From Clostridia bacterium (GTDB lineage: Bacteria > Bacillota > Clostridia > Christensenellales > Aristaeellaceae): a stretch of 64,000 bases of DNA. The translations under genes and the position numbers were made by a program. Below, piece by piece: positions 7,723 through 18,396 of the stretch. The notes below the pieces were generated by a model. That model saw only the letters and a program-made list of their open reading frames with translations. It was not told where the DNA came from and made no database searches. Within the stretch, counting starts at the first letter, position 1. Each line of letters opens with the position of its first letter. The stretch spans positions 1 through 64,000 of the forward strand of contig JAFPWU010000018.1 in NCBI GenBank assembly GCA_017412715.1, read 5' to 3'.

Positions 7723-9111
7723 ATGAAATTTGCATTTGTTGGGCAGGACATTCCGATGCTCCTGCCCACCCTTTTAACTGACCTTCTTTTCGCCGGGAAG
7801 GAGCGGGACGCGGAGATCGCGGTGGAGGAAAAGAACCCCGCCATGGCGGAGCTGCTGGCGGGATACGGCAAGGCGGTGCTGAAAAAGGCGGGGATGGGCG
7901 GGAGCCTGCGCGCGACCGCGGAACGGACGGAGGCCCTGCGGGGAGCGGACTGCGTCGTCTACGCGGGGGATCCCCAGGCTGCCAGCCGCTTTTTCATGGA
8001 CCGGAGCGCCCTGGAAGGGGAGGAACCGGAGAGGCCGGAAGCCGGTGAGCAGCCGGAAGGATTCGGAGACCGGGAACCCAGCCCCCTGGAGCCCCTGGTG
8101 CACGCGGAGAATCTGGGAATGACGGATCAGGCGCGGGTGAACGGCGGGATTGAAGGTCTGATGCACGCCCTTCGGGCGGGGCAGGCGGTGACGGAGCTGT
8201 GCGACGCCATGCAGGAGGCCTGCCCCGAGGCGCTGGTCATCAACCTGGGGCAGCCGGTGGCCCGGACCACGGAGGTGTTTCTGCGGCGCGGCTTTGCCTG
8301 CTACGGACTGGGACGGACGCCCCTGAAGGGAGCAAACGGGCTGGACACGCTGGCGAAGCGGCTGAAAGTCCGGATGGAAGACCAGGAATGGGAGATCGCG
8401 GGTTTGCCGGGCTTCAGCTTCCTGATGAAATTCCGGGACAGGGAGAGCGGGAAGGATTGGCTTCCCCGGCTGAAGAAGGCGGCGAAGGAGAATGAGCTGG
8501 GCCGGCTGACAAAAAGATGGCTGGACTGGTGGGACGCGCTGCCGGTTGGAGACGTGACGGACCACGCGGAATTTCTGCCCGCTCAGCCGGACTACATTCC
8601 GGAGGAAAAGCCGGAGTTCGGGGAGACGGTGGAGAAGCGGAAGGAACGAATCCTCTACATGAACACTGTACGGGAGCAGGGGGCGGACGCCCGGGAGGGC
8701 GCCATGGCCCAGCTGCTGCTGCTGTCCCGGGTGCCCCCGGTGCGGCCCATGAGGCTGGCGCTGTCCGTGCTGCGGAAAGAGGACGCGGTGCTGGAGGCGG
8801 TCGCTCATCGGAACGGGGGAGATCTGCCCCAGCTTCCCCGGGAGGCGATGGTGGAGACGAACCTGAAGCTGGTCCGGGGGCAGCCCGAAGCCCAGGGCTT
8901 TCAGGTGACACCGGCGCTGGCCCAGGTGATGACGGAAATTGACGAAGCAAACAGGCTGGCGGCCCGGGCGGCCATGGGCGACAGGGAAGCGCTGCGGGAG
9001 TACATCGAGTATGATCCGGCGCTGGCCGGGCTGGATCGGCTGTACTGTATGGATGTGGTTGAGCAGCTGATCCGGATGCATCAGGATCTGCTGCCGCTGT
9101 ATGCGGAATAA
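7723..9111 (+). CDS. Divergent GH4-like NAD-dependent glycosidase homologue, probably without the metal site
   Basis: A 462-residue protein with the layout of glycoside hydrolase family 4. It has an N-terminal Rossmann strand (KFAFVGQDIP), a second strand with ADCVVYAGDP near 75-84, an INLGQPVARTTEV segment near 173-185 and a helical C-terminal tail. In GH4 enzymes a metal ion is held by Cys in GLCH and His in GLNH. Here the matching segments read GLGR (195-198) and GLPG (227-230), so both ligands seem lost. Residues about 97-125 form a Glu/Pro-rich insertion. I therefore read it as a GH4 relative that may no longer hydrolyse sugars. It sits 7 nt after ileS in the same operon. Confidence in the family is moderate, and low in any activity. 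Confidence 0.55.
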   Translation: MKFAFVGQDIPMLLPTLLTDLLFAGKERDAEIAVEEKNPAMAELLAGYGKAVLKKAGMGGSLRATAERTEALRGADCVVYAGDPQAASRFFMDRSALEGEEPERPEAGEQPEGFGDREPSPLEPLVHAENLGMTDQARVNGGIEGLMHALRAGQAVTELCDAMQEACPEALVINLGQPVARTTEVFLRRGFACYGLGRTPLKGANGLDTLAKRLKVRMEDQEWEIAGLPGFSFLMKFRDRESGKDWLPRLKKAAKENELGRLTKRWLDWWDALPVGDVTDHAEFLPAQPDYIPEEKPEFGETVEKRKERILYMNTVREQGADAREGAMAQLLLLSRVPPVRPMRLALSVLRKEDAVLEAVAHRNGGDLPQLPREAMVETNLKLVRGQPEAQGFQVTPALAQVMTEIDEANRLAARAAMGDREALREYIEYDPALAGLDRLYCMDVVEQLIRMHQDLLPLYAE

Positions 9112-9124
9112 AGGAATAAAAAAG

Positions 9125-9980
9125 ATGTTCTTATGTGACAGCTGGGATGATTACGAGGTGCTGGATACCGGGGACGGGGAGAAGCTGGAGCGGTGGAAGG
9201 ACGTGATCCTACGCCGGCCCGATCCCCAGACCATCTGGCCCAAGGCCAATCCCGCTCTGTGGGAGCGGGCGGACGCCATCTACCATCGGAGCGAGAAGGG
9301 CGGAGGGCAATGGGAATTCCGGCGGAAGCTGCCCGAGAGGTGGACGGTCTGCCATGAGGGGCTGAAATTCTATGTTCGCCCCACCGGCTTCAAGCATACG
9401 GGGCTTTTTCCGGAGCAGGGAGCCAACTGGAAGTGGATGGCGGAAAAGCTGAGAGAGACGGGAAGGCAGGACCTGCGGGTGCTGAACCTGTTCGGGTACA
9501 CCGGAGCCGCCACCCTGGCCTGCGCTGAGGCGGGGGCCCATGTGACCCATGTGGACGCGGCCAAGGGCATGGTATCCTGGGCCAAGGAAAACCGGGAGCT
9601 GAATCACCTGCCGGAGACCGGATTCCGGTGGATCGTGGAGGATGCGCTCCGCTTCGTGCAGCGGGAAATCCGCCGTGGAAACCGGTACGACGGCATTCTG
9701 ATGGATCCGCCCAGCTACGGACGGGGCCCCTCCGGGGAGGTCTGGAAGCTGGAGAACGAGCTGTACGGCCTGGTAGATACCTGCAGCCAGGCGCTGAGCA
9801 GGGAGCCGGTATTCTTCCTGCTGAACAGCTATACCACGGGATTCCAGGCCAGCGTGCTGAGCAATATGATTGAGAAATGCGTAGGTTCCCGGTATGGCGG
9901 GAAGACGGACAGCCAGGAACTGTGCCTGCCTGTGACCTCAGGGGGAGTGCTGCCCTGCGGGGCCAGCGGGAGGTGGAGCC

Positions 9981-9988
<8 letters not shown>
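9125..9988 (+). CDS. Class I SAM-dependent methyltransferase, RlmI/RlmK-like
   Basis: A 287-residue Rossmann methyltransferase. Motif I is VLNLFGYTGAATLA with the acidic residue of motif II in VTHVDAAKGM, and motif IV is ILMDPPSYGRGP. DPPSYGRG is typical of the family that modifies 23S rRNA bases (PF10672 group). I chose the ATG at 9125, which has AAAGGA nine bases upstream. An upstream in-frame ATG at 9101 would overlap the previous gene by 11 nt and lacks a site. The gene overlaps the pseudouridine synthase by 8 nt, and the pair is likely to be translated together. The target nucleotide is not determinable here. Confidence 0.82.
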
Positions 9989-11943
<1,955 letters not shown>

Positions 11944-11958
11944 AAGGAAGAAACCGGG

Positions 11959-12042
11959 ATGAGAAAATATCTGGGATTCTTACTGCTGGGTCTGATGCTG
12001 GCGGCGCTCGCGCTGCTGGTGACCTCGCCCACCCTGTCCTGA
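11959..12042 (+). CDS. 27-residue hydrophobic membrane peptide
   Basis: A short ORF encodes MRKYLGFLLLGLMLAALALL followed by VTSPTLS and a stop. It has an AAGGAAG site 8 nt upstream of its ATG, starts 15 nt after tgt and ends 24 nt before the Ig-like gene. The form is two basic residues, one membrane span and a polar tail, so it could be a small membrane protein or a leftover signal peptide. The spacing and ribosome binding site argue that it is translated. No family is recognised. Confidence 0.5.
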   Translation: MRKYLGFLLLGLMLAALALLVTSPTLS

Positions 12043-12066
12043 AGTGCCGGAAGGAGAAGACGATCC

Positions 12067-13548
12067 ATGAAGCGACTGCTGATTGCACTGTTCCTGCTGC
12101 TTTGCCTTGCGCCGGCCGCGCTGGCGGAGATTACCATTATCCAACAGCCTGAGACCCAGACGGTCGAGGCCGGCGGAAGCATTACCTTTACAGTGGTGGC
12201 GGAGGGGGTCAGCTCCAGGACCGCTATCACCTGGTATTTTACGGATCCGGACACCGGGGAAACCGTCCCGGGGAGAAAGCTCGCCTCCAAGGTCAGCGGG
12301 CTGAAGGTTCGGAGCGCGAACAGCCTGAGCATTACCCTGAAAAACGTTCCTGCCTCCATGCACGGATGGACGCTGCACTGCCATCTGGGGAAAAAAGGCT
12401 CAGGGGTGGATACGGACGAGGTCATGATTCTGATCGCGGGGCAGGAAACCGCCGGGGAGGAACTTTCCGAGGCCGTGGCCGGAGCGGAAGAGGTGAAGGA
12501 AGAGATCGATCCGCAGGCGGATGAAGCAGAAGAATCAGTGGAACCGGAGGAATCAGCCGGAGAGGAATCCGCGGAGCAGGAGGCGGCGGCTGAAAGCCAG
12601 CCATCCGCCCCGGCGGCCGGATCCAACGACGGGAATTCCTGCGAACAGATCCGCGGATGGGACGGAACGGTCTCCGAGGATTACGAGAAGCAGTATCAGT
12701 ACCTCCAGCTGGGTACCTACTATTATGAAGAGGACGGAGGAAGGGCGCCGCTGGTGTGGAGGGTGCTGTACCGGAAGGAAAATATCGCTCAGCTGGTTAC
12801 GGAGCAGGTGGTTGACGCGATGCAGATGATCAAAATTGACGATTTCACCACCGCGGTCAAGAAGCGCAACTATAAGAGCAAGTATAACACGCCCTACGAG
12901 GAGACGGACCTCTATTACTGGCTCAACGGGGAAATGGCCCGGGTCATGTTCGAAAACCAGGACTTCAGCTCCGCGATCGTGCCCCATCGGATTACGGAAT
13001 CCGTTAAAGGGGAGACGGACGTGGCCGTGGAGCCCGGGTATCAGGAAACGGGGAGCGGAGATATGACGGCGGAGGAAAGGGAGAAGTTCCCCTACGGGAA
13101 GGATCTGTTCTACATCCTGACCTACGCGGATATGAAGAACGAAGATTTCGGGTTCCCCAAAACCACTCACGGGAACACAAAGGAAAACGAAGGCGAGATC
13201 GCGGTGCCGGAAAGCGGCCGGCGGAAAGCCTTCGCGACGCCCTATGCCAAGGCGAAGGTTCAGTATCCGGACTGGAAGAAGAACACTTCCCGGTATAAGC
13301 TGGACGTGGTTACGGTGTATAAGGGAATGGGCTATGGCGGATCGTCCCCCTACTGGGCGATCAAGCGGCGTCCGGGGTATTATATGAGCGGCATCGTGGG
13401 TGCGAATGGGCACCTGAGCTGGAGCAACATGGCTTCCGTCAGGATCGGCGTTCGGCCGGCGACTATCGTGGATTTAAGCAGGCTTGAGGTTACCGGCGGA
13501 GCCGGCACGCTGGATAATCCCTGGATCATGAGCGTGACTGGGAAATAA
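12067..13548 (+). CDS. Secreted Ig-like domain protein with C-terminal DUF6273-like domain
   Basis: A 493-residue exported protein with a signal peptide cleaved after ALA at residue 20. An Ig-like domain covers about 21-122, with IQQPETQTVEAGG, ITWYFTDPDTGET and VPASMHGWTLHCHLG. An acidic Glu-rich linker (about 130-190) follows. The C-terminal domain (about 195-490) has the marks of DUF6273: LGTYYYEEDGG, APLVWRVLY, DLYYWLNGEM, FYILTY and a closing GIVGANGHLSW/IGVRPA. DUF6273 is found in many gut Clostridia surface proteins and its role is unknown. The ATG has AAGGAGAAG upstream. The Ig domain is shared with the convergent gene at 13725-14816. No LPxTG anchor is seen, so it is probably released or held by its own binding domain. 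Confidence 0.75.
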   Translation: MKRLLIALFLLLCLAPAALAEITIIQQPETQTVEAGGSITFTVVAEGVSSRTAITWYFTDPDTGETVPGRKLASKVSGLKVRSANSLSITLKNVPASMHGWTLHCHLGKKGSGVDTDEVMILIAGQETAGEELSEAVAGAEEVKEEIDPQADEAEESVEPEESAGEESAEQEAAAESQPSAPAAGSNDGNSCEQIRGWDGTVSEDYEKQYQYLQLGTYYYEEDGGRAPLVWRVLYRKENIAQLVTEQVVDAMQMIKIDDFTTAVKKRNYKSKYNTPYEETDLYYWLNGEMARVMFENQDFSSAIVPHRITESVKGETDVAVEPGYQETGSGDMTAEEREKFPYGKDLFYILTYADMKNEDFGFPKTTHGNTKENEGEIAVPESGRRKAFATPYAKAKVQYPDWKKNTSRYKLDVVTVYKGMGYGGSSPYWAIKRRPGYYMSGIVGANGHLSWSNMASVRIGVRPATIVDLSRLEVTGGAGTLDNPWIMSVTGK

Positions 13549-13659
13549 GAAAACGCTGATTGATTCTGTGCGGGCTGAAACCCCTTTCGATCGGACGAGG
13601 TATGGTAAGTCCTCTCTCAGGCGGATTTCATCCCCTGGTGCAAATTTTTCAGCGTTTTC
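13549..13659. other. Intergenic element closed by an 11-bp inverted repeat
   Basis: Directly after the stop codon, GAAAACGCTGA (13549-13559) is repeated inverted as TCAGCGTTTTC (13649-13659). It encloses 89 nt with further small hairpins: GGG/CCC, GAGG/CCTC and CAGG/CCTG. A partly similar arrangement follows the gene ending at 36610. It could be a structured 3' UTR or small RNA on either strand; no known RNA family is recognised. Confidence 0.35.
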
Positions 13660-13663
13660 CATA

Positions 13664-13694
13664 AGAAAATCCCCCTGTGAGTTCACAGGGGGAT
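13664..13694 (-). terminator. Terminator of the minus-strand Ig-like gene
   Basis: A perfect 12-bp stem, ATCCCCCTGTGA with TCACAGGGGGAT, and a 2-nt gap. On the minus strand it is followed by TTTCTTATGG. It lies 30 nt beyond the stop of the gene at 13725. Confidence 0.8.
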
Positions 13695-13724
13695 AAATTG
13701 ATTTCAGGAGATTGCCCGGGCGGA

Positions 13725-14816
13725 TCAATTCCACAGGGACTTGGTGGAAGCTTTCTGTTCTTCCATGACGATGGTGGTATCGCCTTCCACCACCAGCTGG
13801 AAGGCGGCTTCATCCCGATGGCTCGCCTTGGCGCCGTTGATGGAATAGCCCTTGGAAATCATTCCGCCAGAGGCGGCCACGGTAATCGTGCTGCCCACAG
13901 GGACCTTGCCGGACTCGGAGAAGGTATTGTGCCATCCGGTGAAGCGGCAGTAGGTGCAGGTGACGGTCACCAGGGAGGACTCATCCACGGGCTCCTCCGT
14001 CGCCACGGGGGCAGGGGTGGGAGTTTCATCGCCGGGCTTCAGCACCTTGGCGCGGACAGCCGCGGAGGTGGTCCAGCCGCGAACGGCCATACCGGTTACA
14101 TTGTCTCCTTCCGGGTCAAACCGAATGCCGCCGATGGTAAAGTACTGCAGGGTGCCTTCCGTACCCTCCGGCAGCTTTACATAGAAATTGGCGGAACTGC
14201 CGACGGGAAAGGTCAGCTCGGTCTGGGCCGTACCCACAATATCGCCGCTGCGGTCCAGCTGATAGAGCTCAACCTTGGAGCCGGTAATTACGATGGGGGT
14301 CGGAGGTTCAGGCGTTGCGGTTACGAAGATGGCATCGGAATCTCCCGCGCCGTCTGATTTCGCGCCGCCATCGTCATCGTCCGCTGCAGCGGGAGGGGCG
14401 GCTAAAAGCTCCGCCATGTTCGCAGGGGGTTCCTTCCCCTCGATCAGGAGCATAACCTTGTCCGTATCCACGCCTCCGGACTTCCTGCCAATATGGCAGT
14501 AGAGAATCCAGCCATGCATGGATTCAGGAACCCGTTTCAGGGTAATTTTAGGACTGTTGGCATTGGCAACCTTGATGCCCGGGACCACGGAGGAAAGCTT
14601 TTTCCCGGTGGTGGTTTCCCCGGTGACCGGATTGATGAAATACCATGTGATGCCGGAGCCGCTGACATTCTTGCCCTTGAACCTGAAGGTGACGTTTCCG
14701 CCGGCCTTGACGGTCGTCGTCTCCGGCTGTTCGGTCACGGTGATGGCCGCGTGAGCCAGGGGAATCATCCCCAGGGTGAGGCAAAGGATCAGAAGCAGTG
14801 AAAGAAGCCGTTTCAT
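13725..14816 (-). CDS. Secreted Ig-like domain protein, paralogue of the facing gene
   Basis: A 363-residue exported protein. The start is the ATG at 14816, giving a clean signal peptide (MKRLLSLLLILCL...AHA, cleavage near 25) and a GGGAGG site; the longer frame lacks these. The Ig-like domain at about 26-126 matches the convergent protein at 61 of about 102 positions by eye, including ITWYF, TGET, SMHGW and GVDTD. A linker rich in Asp, Gly and Pro (about 132-175) follows. The rest has beta-rich segments (about 175-260) and a final repeat-like region with a CTYC pair and a glycine-rich turn. No enzyme motif or wall anchor is seen. It has its own promoter and terminator. Confidence 0.7.
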   Translation of the reverse strand: MKRLLSLLLILCLTLGMIPLAHAAITVTEQPETTTVKAGGNVTFRFKGKNVSGSGITWYFINPVTGETTTGKKLSSVVPGIKVANANSPKITLKRVPESMHGWILYCHIGRKSGGVDTDKVMLLIEGKEPPANMAELLAAPPAAADDDDGGAKSDGAGDSDAIFVTATPEPPTPIVITGSKVELYQLDRSGDIVGTAQTELTFPVGSSANFYVKLPEGTEGTLQYFTIGGIRFDPEGDNVTGMAVRGWTTSAAVRAKVLKPGDETPTPAPVATEEPVDESSLVTVTCTYCRFTGWHNTFSESGKVPVGSTITVAASGGMISKGYSINGAKASHRDEAAFQLVVEGDTTIVMEEQKASTKSLWN

Positions 14817-14851
14817 GTATTCATTGACCTCCCTGTCAAAAAACTGGAAGC

Positions 14852-14880
14852 ATTGTATCATAATTTTGTAACAATTGCAA
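14852..14880 (-). promoter_or_regulatory. Promoter of the minus-strand Ig-like gene
   Basis: On the minus strand there is TTGCAA at 14875-14880, a 17-nt spacer and TACAAT at 14852-14857. The predicted start lies about 30 nt upstream of the ATG. Confidence 0.75.
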
Positions 14881-14958
14881 TGCTTTCTGAAAATGAGCAC
14901 CCAGGAAATACACCAGGCAGAAGATCCGCGGATTCCGGGCCGTATGCTGCGGCGGAAA

Positions 14959-15972
14959 TCAGGCGGGCTCGGGCTTTTTTCGCAGCATCAGCAGCCGCAG
15001 CATGACCGCTTCCACGGCGCCTTCCTCCCGGAGGACGCCGGATTTGATGGCCAGATCCGTATCCAGGCAGAGGCGAACCGCTTCTTTCACCTGCCGGGCC
15101 GTATAGGAGGATGCCTGACGCACGTACTGCTGGGTGATATAGGGGCTCATTCCCAGGGCGGCGGGCATCTCCTTCTGGCTCAGCTTTTCATACTGCATGA
15201 TCTTGACATGCTGCATGAGACGGAACTGCCGGGTGATCATGGACAGCACCATGATCCGGGATTCCCCGTTCCGGAGCAGATTGCGCAGCTGGGAGAAGGC
15301 GGCCGCGTCCTGGCCGGCCAGAATGGCATCCACCAGGGAAAAGACCTTGCTCTCCATAGAGGGAGTGGCCAGTGCCTTCACATCCTCCGGATTGACTTTC
15401 GGCTCCTCCGGATGGTAGGCGGCGATTTTGGCGATTTCGCTCATCAGCTGGTTCGTATCTGAGCCGCTGGTAAAGATCAGAAAATCCGCAGTCCGGGCGT
15501 CGCATTCCCGCCCCAGATTATGAAAGGCGTCCGTGACGAAGGAGGTGAGGGCCGCGCCGGAAAGGGGCTCGAACTTTACCAGCCCCCCCATCTTTTCCGC
15601 AATATTCCGAATTTTCCGCTGCTTGACGGGGAGCACATTATAAAACAGAATCACCGAGGAGGCTGGCGCGTGGGGAAGATATTCCAGGAGCTTTTCGTCC
15701 GCTTCGCCCCGGCCGGTAATCGCGGGATAATCCCGCAGGAGGACGAGCCGACGGTCCGCCATGAAGGGAAGGGTTTCCGCCGCGGCGATGAGCGCGTCGG
15801 TCTCCGGGGCGGTGAGCCGGGTTTCGTTCAATTCCTCCAGCCCCTCCGGCAGCAGGGCCTTTCGCAGATCCTGCAGGGCGGACTGCTTCAGGTATTCCTC
15901 AGGACCTTCGAAAAACAGGACGGAGGGCAGATCGTTTTTCGCCAGCCGTCGGGCAAACTCCTGATGATTCAT
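14959..15972 (-). CDS. holA: DNA polymerase III delta subunit
   Basis: A 337-residue clamp-loader subunit that opens the sliding clamp. The N-terminal part (about 1-140) has the FFEGPEEYLKQ start and LPFMADRRLVLLRDY typical of HolA. The middle AAA-like domain lacks a functional P-loop, as expected. The C-terminal helical collar includes IMVLSMITRQFRLMQHVK near 238-255. Start is the ATG at 15972 with GAGGT upstream. It lies downstream of comEC with a 162-nt gap that shows no gene. comEC-holA adjacency is common in Bacillota, where rpsT often follows, but rpsT is not seen here. Confidence 0.92.
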   Translation of the reverse strand: MNHQEFARRLAKNDLPSVLFFEGPEEYLKQSALQDLRKALLPEGLEELNETRLTAPETDALIAAAETLPFMADRRLVLLRDYPAITGRGEADEKLLEYLPHAPASSVILFYNVLPVKQRKIRNIAEKMGGLVKFEPLSGAALTSFVTDAFHNLGRECDARTADFLIFTSGSDTNQLMSEIAKIAAYHPEEPKVNPEDVKALATPSMESKVFSLVDAILAGQDAAAFSQLRNLLRNGESRIMVLSMITRQFRLMQHVKIMQYEKLSQKEMPAALGMSPYITQQYVRQASSYTARQVKEAVRLCLDTDLAIKSGVLREEGAVEAVMLRLLMLRKKPEPA

Positions 15973-16134
15973 AGCCTTACCTCATGCAGATACATAATGG
16001 ACGGGGGTTTCGAACGCTTTCGGTGAGAAACGGGCGGCATCCCCGGACAGGAGAGGCCTGCCGCGTGGGATTCCTCATCCCCCGAGCGGAATACCGAAGA
16101 GCGGGGAGTGACTGAACTGATTCCAGCGGGGATC

Positions 16135-18396
16135 TTACCGGAAGGTTTCAATTTCAAAGGCATTTTCCAGAAACCGAACCCGGAGCATGCCCTGGTCCTG
16201 GGTGGAAAAAAGGACGCACCCCTCCTCCAGTCTTTCCCGGAACTGGGCGGTCCGGTCCCTGTTTCCCGTGGACAGGAGCACCGCCAGCGGGCTGACAGCC
16301 TCCAGATAAGCCTCCGAGGAGGAACGGGTGCTTCCGTGATGTGCCGCCTTCAGCACATCCGCCGGAGCCGCCGCGTACATCTCGTATCGGCCGTCCAGAT
16401 CCCCTGCCTGCAGCAGGGTGGTGCCTTTCAGATCGAAAAACAGCACAAGGGAGGATTCGTTGGCATCCTGGCCGGGACGGGTTTTCCCTTCCTCCGGCCA
16501 GAGCACGGAGACGGATCCGGAGGGGAGCTCCAGCCGGTCCCCTGCTGCCAGGCTGCGGAATTCGGTACCTTCCCGCTGAAGCGTCTCCAGCAGGGCCAGC
16601 ACATCCGGGTGCACCTCCGGCAGGGTGGCGTCATCCGGAAGATAGACCAGGGGGATGGGAATATGATCCTCCCGGAGGGCCAGGAGGCCTCCCGCATGAT
16701 CGGCGTGGAGATGAGTCAGGATCACCGCGTCCGGAGCCAGGCGGCGTCGGTGCAGGAAATCGCTGAGCACCCCATCCTCATAGCCCGTATCCACGGCCAG
16801 AACCATATCTCCGTCCCACAGGAGGGCCGCATCCGCGTCTCCTACGCTGAACTGGATGTACTCCGTGCCCCGGTGGGGCAGAGGGATCAGCGATAAAGCC
16901 AGCACCAGACATCCCACGGCCGACAGCCATCCTCTGGATCGGGGACGGAGCCGCAGCATGCCGCAGCAGCCCGCTGCCAGCAGGAGGACGCCCGCCGCGG
17001 AGAGCAGGGTAGGGGCTTTCGTCCACAGGGTGATGCCCGGCAGGCTTCCCAGCAGGCGCACCAGGGCCAGCAGCCCCTGAGTCGCCCATCTGGCCAGGAA
17101 GCAGATTCCATCGGAAAGAAAGGGCAGGGGCAGGGAGAGCAGGGCGGCCCAATAGAGGGCAATCAGCAGGGAGGAATAGGCCATCAGGGGAATATTCAGC
17201 AGAAGAGCCAGCAGCGGCAGCTCCTGAAAAGCCTTCAGCTCGGGCAGCAGGATTCCGATCTGGGCGGCAAGTCCGGCGGAGAAGGAGTCCCGAAGCCTGC
17301 GTCCCCATTTCCCCTCCGGCTGCCAGAGGGAGGAAAAAAAGGATGAAAGCAGGGTAAGCCCGGCCATGGCCGCAAAGGAGAGCTGGAAGGAAAGCCCCGT
17401 CAGCTGCACCGGGGAAAGGGTCAGCATCAGGAGCCAGGCCGCGGAGAGCAGATGAAGCATGCTCCGGGGACGGGCAAGCATCCGTCCCCGCTGATAGAGC
17501 AGCAGCAGCAGGGAAGCCCGAAGCACCGGCTGGGCGGAGCCGCAGAGCAGCACATATCCGCCAAGCACCAGGGCATAGACCGGAAGCCTGCACTTCTGAG
17601 GCAGGCGGAGCCGGCGAAACAGCAGAGCCAGGAAGGCAATGATGATGCCGGTATGAAAACCGCTGACGGACAGCAGATGGGCAATGCCCAGGCGCGAGAA
17701 GGCGGTCCGATCCTCCCGGGGCAGGAAGGAACGGTTTCCCAGCAGCATGGCGGCCGCATAGGCGCCGGCCTCTTCCCCCAGGGGAGAGGACAGCAGCGCC
17801 CGGCTCAGCCGGTGACGCAGGGCGGCGGCTGAGCCGGAGAGGGAGAAGGAGGCGGGGAGGGAAACAGCCAGATCCTCCTGGCCGTAGAGGCCCACGGTGA
17901 TCCCCCTGCGAAGCAGCTCCTCCCGGAAATCGTATCCGTCCGGATTGGAGGGGCCGGAAGGATGATACAGGGAACCCAGAAAGGTGACCCGCATGCCGGG
18001 AACCAGGCCCTCCGGAATCTCCTCCGCATAGAAGGACCAGTACGCGCCGCCCCGGAGAGGAACTCCGTCCAGCGTTACCTGGCTGAGGGACGTACGGATC
18101 TGACGCTCCGCGCGGGATTCCACTTCCGCGGAAACAATGCCGGAGACCGCATAAGAGCCCTCCGCAGGCAGCGCGGGATGAAAGGCCAGGGCGCCACGCA
18201 GGCATCCCAGCGCCAGCCCCAGAGCCAGCAGGGCACAAAAACGCCCCCGGCCCCGGAGCAGGAGGCAGGCGGCCAGTGCCAGTACGCTGCCCGCAGCTCC
18301 GTACACCCAGGAGGAGGCGATCCGCCCCAGCAGAATCCCTGCGGCGAAAAAGACCGCCAGGGGCGGAAGCAGCCAGCCTCTTTGCCGGGCGGTCAT
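16135..18396 (-). CDS. comEC: ComEC/Rec2 DNA-uptake channel
   Basis: A 753-residue membrane protein that carries single-stranded DNA across the cytoplasmic membrane during transformation. Order: N-terminal membrane spans with a DUF4131-type soluble loop (about 60-190), the Competence domain of multiple spans (about 200-480, including the conserved HLLSVSGFHTG), and a C-terminal metallo-beta-lactamase-like domain (about 510-750) with LTHLHADHAGG. The ATG at 18396 overlaps the stop of the upstream MBL gene as ATGA, so translation is probably coupled. A longer frame exists but its first 75 residues are low-complexity shadow sequence. No comEA is seen; a ComEB-type dCMP deaminase lies far away at 56259. 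Confidence 0.93.
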   Translation of the reverse strand: MTARQRGWLLPPLAVFFAAGILLGRIASSWVYGAAGSVLALAACLLLRGRGRFCALLALGLALGCLRGALAFHPALPAEGSYAVSGIVSAEVESRAERQIRTSLSQVTLDGVPLRGGAYWSFYAEEIPEGLVPGMRVTFLGSLYHPSGPSNPDGYDFREELLRRGITVGLYGQEDLAVSLPASFSLSGSAAALRHRLSRALLSSPLGEEAGAYAAAMLLGNRSFLPREDRTAFSRLGIAHLLSVSGFHTGIIIAFLALLFRRLRLPQKCRLPVYALVLGGYVLLCGSAQPVLRASLLLLLYQRGRMLARPRSMLHLLSAAWLLMLTLSPVQLTGLSFQLSFAAMAGLTLLSSFFSSLWQPEGKWGRRLRDSFSAGLAAQIGILLPELKAFQELPLLALLLNIPLMAYSSLLIALYWAALLSLPLPFLSDGICFLARWATQGLLALVRLLGSLPGITLWTKAPTLLSAAGVLLLAAGCCGMLRLRPRSRGWLSAVGCLVLALSLIPLPHRGTEYIQFSVGDADAALLWDGDMVLAVDTGYEDGVLSDFLHRRRLAPDAVILTHLHADHAGGLLALREDHIPIPLVYLPDDATLPEVHPDVLALLETLQREGTEFRSLAAGDRLELPSGSVSVLWPEEGKTRPGQDANESSLVLFFDLKGTTLLQAGDLDGRYEMYAAAPADVLKAAHHGSTRSSSEAYLEAVSPLAVLLSTGNRDRTAQFRERLEEGCVLFSTQDQGMLRVRFLENAFEIETFR

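Noticed and set aside
3792..7871. A very long minus-strand frame (over 1300 codons) opposite deoC and ileS
   Set aside because: It is the antisense of two certain genes; high GC suppresses stop codons. The product is rich in Leu, His, Gln and Pro with no domains.
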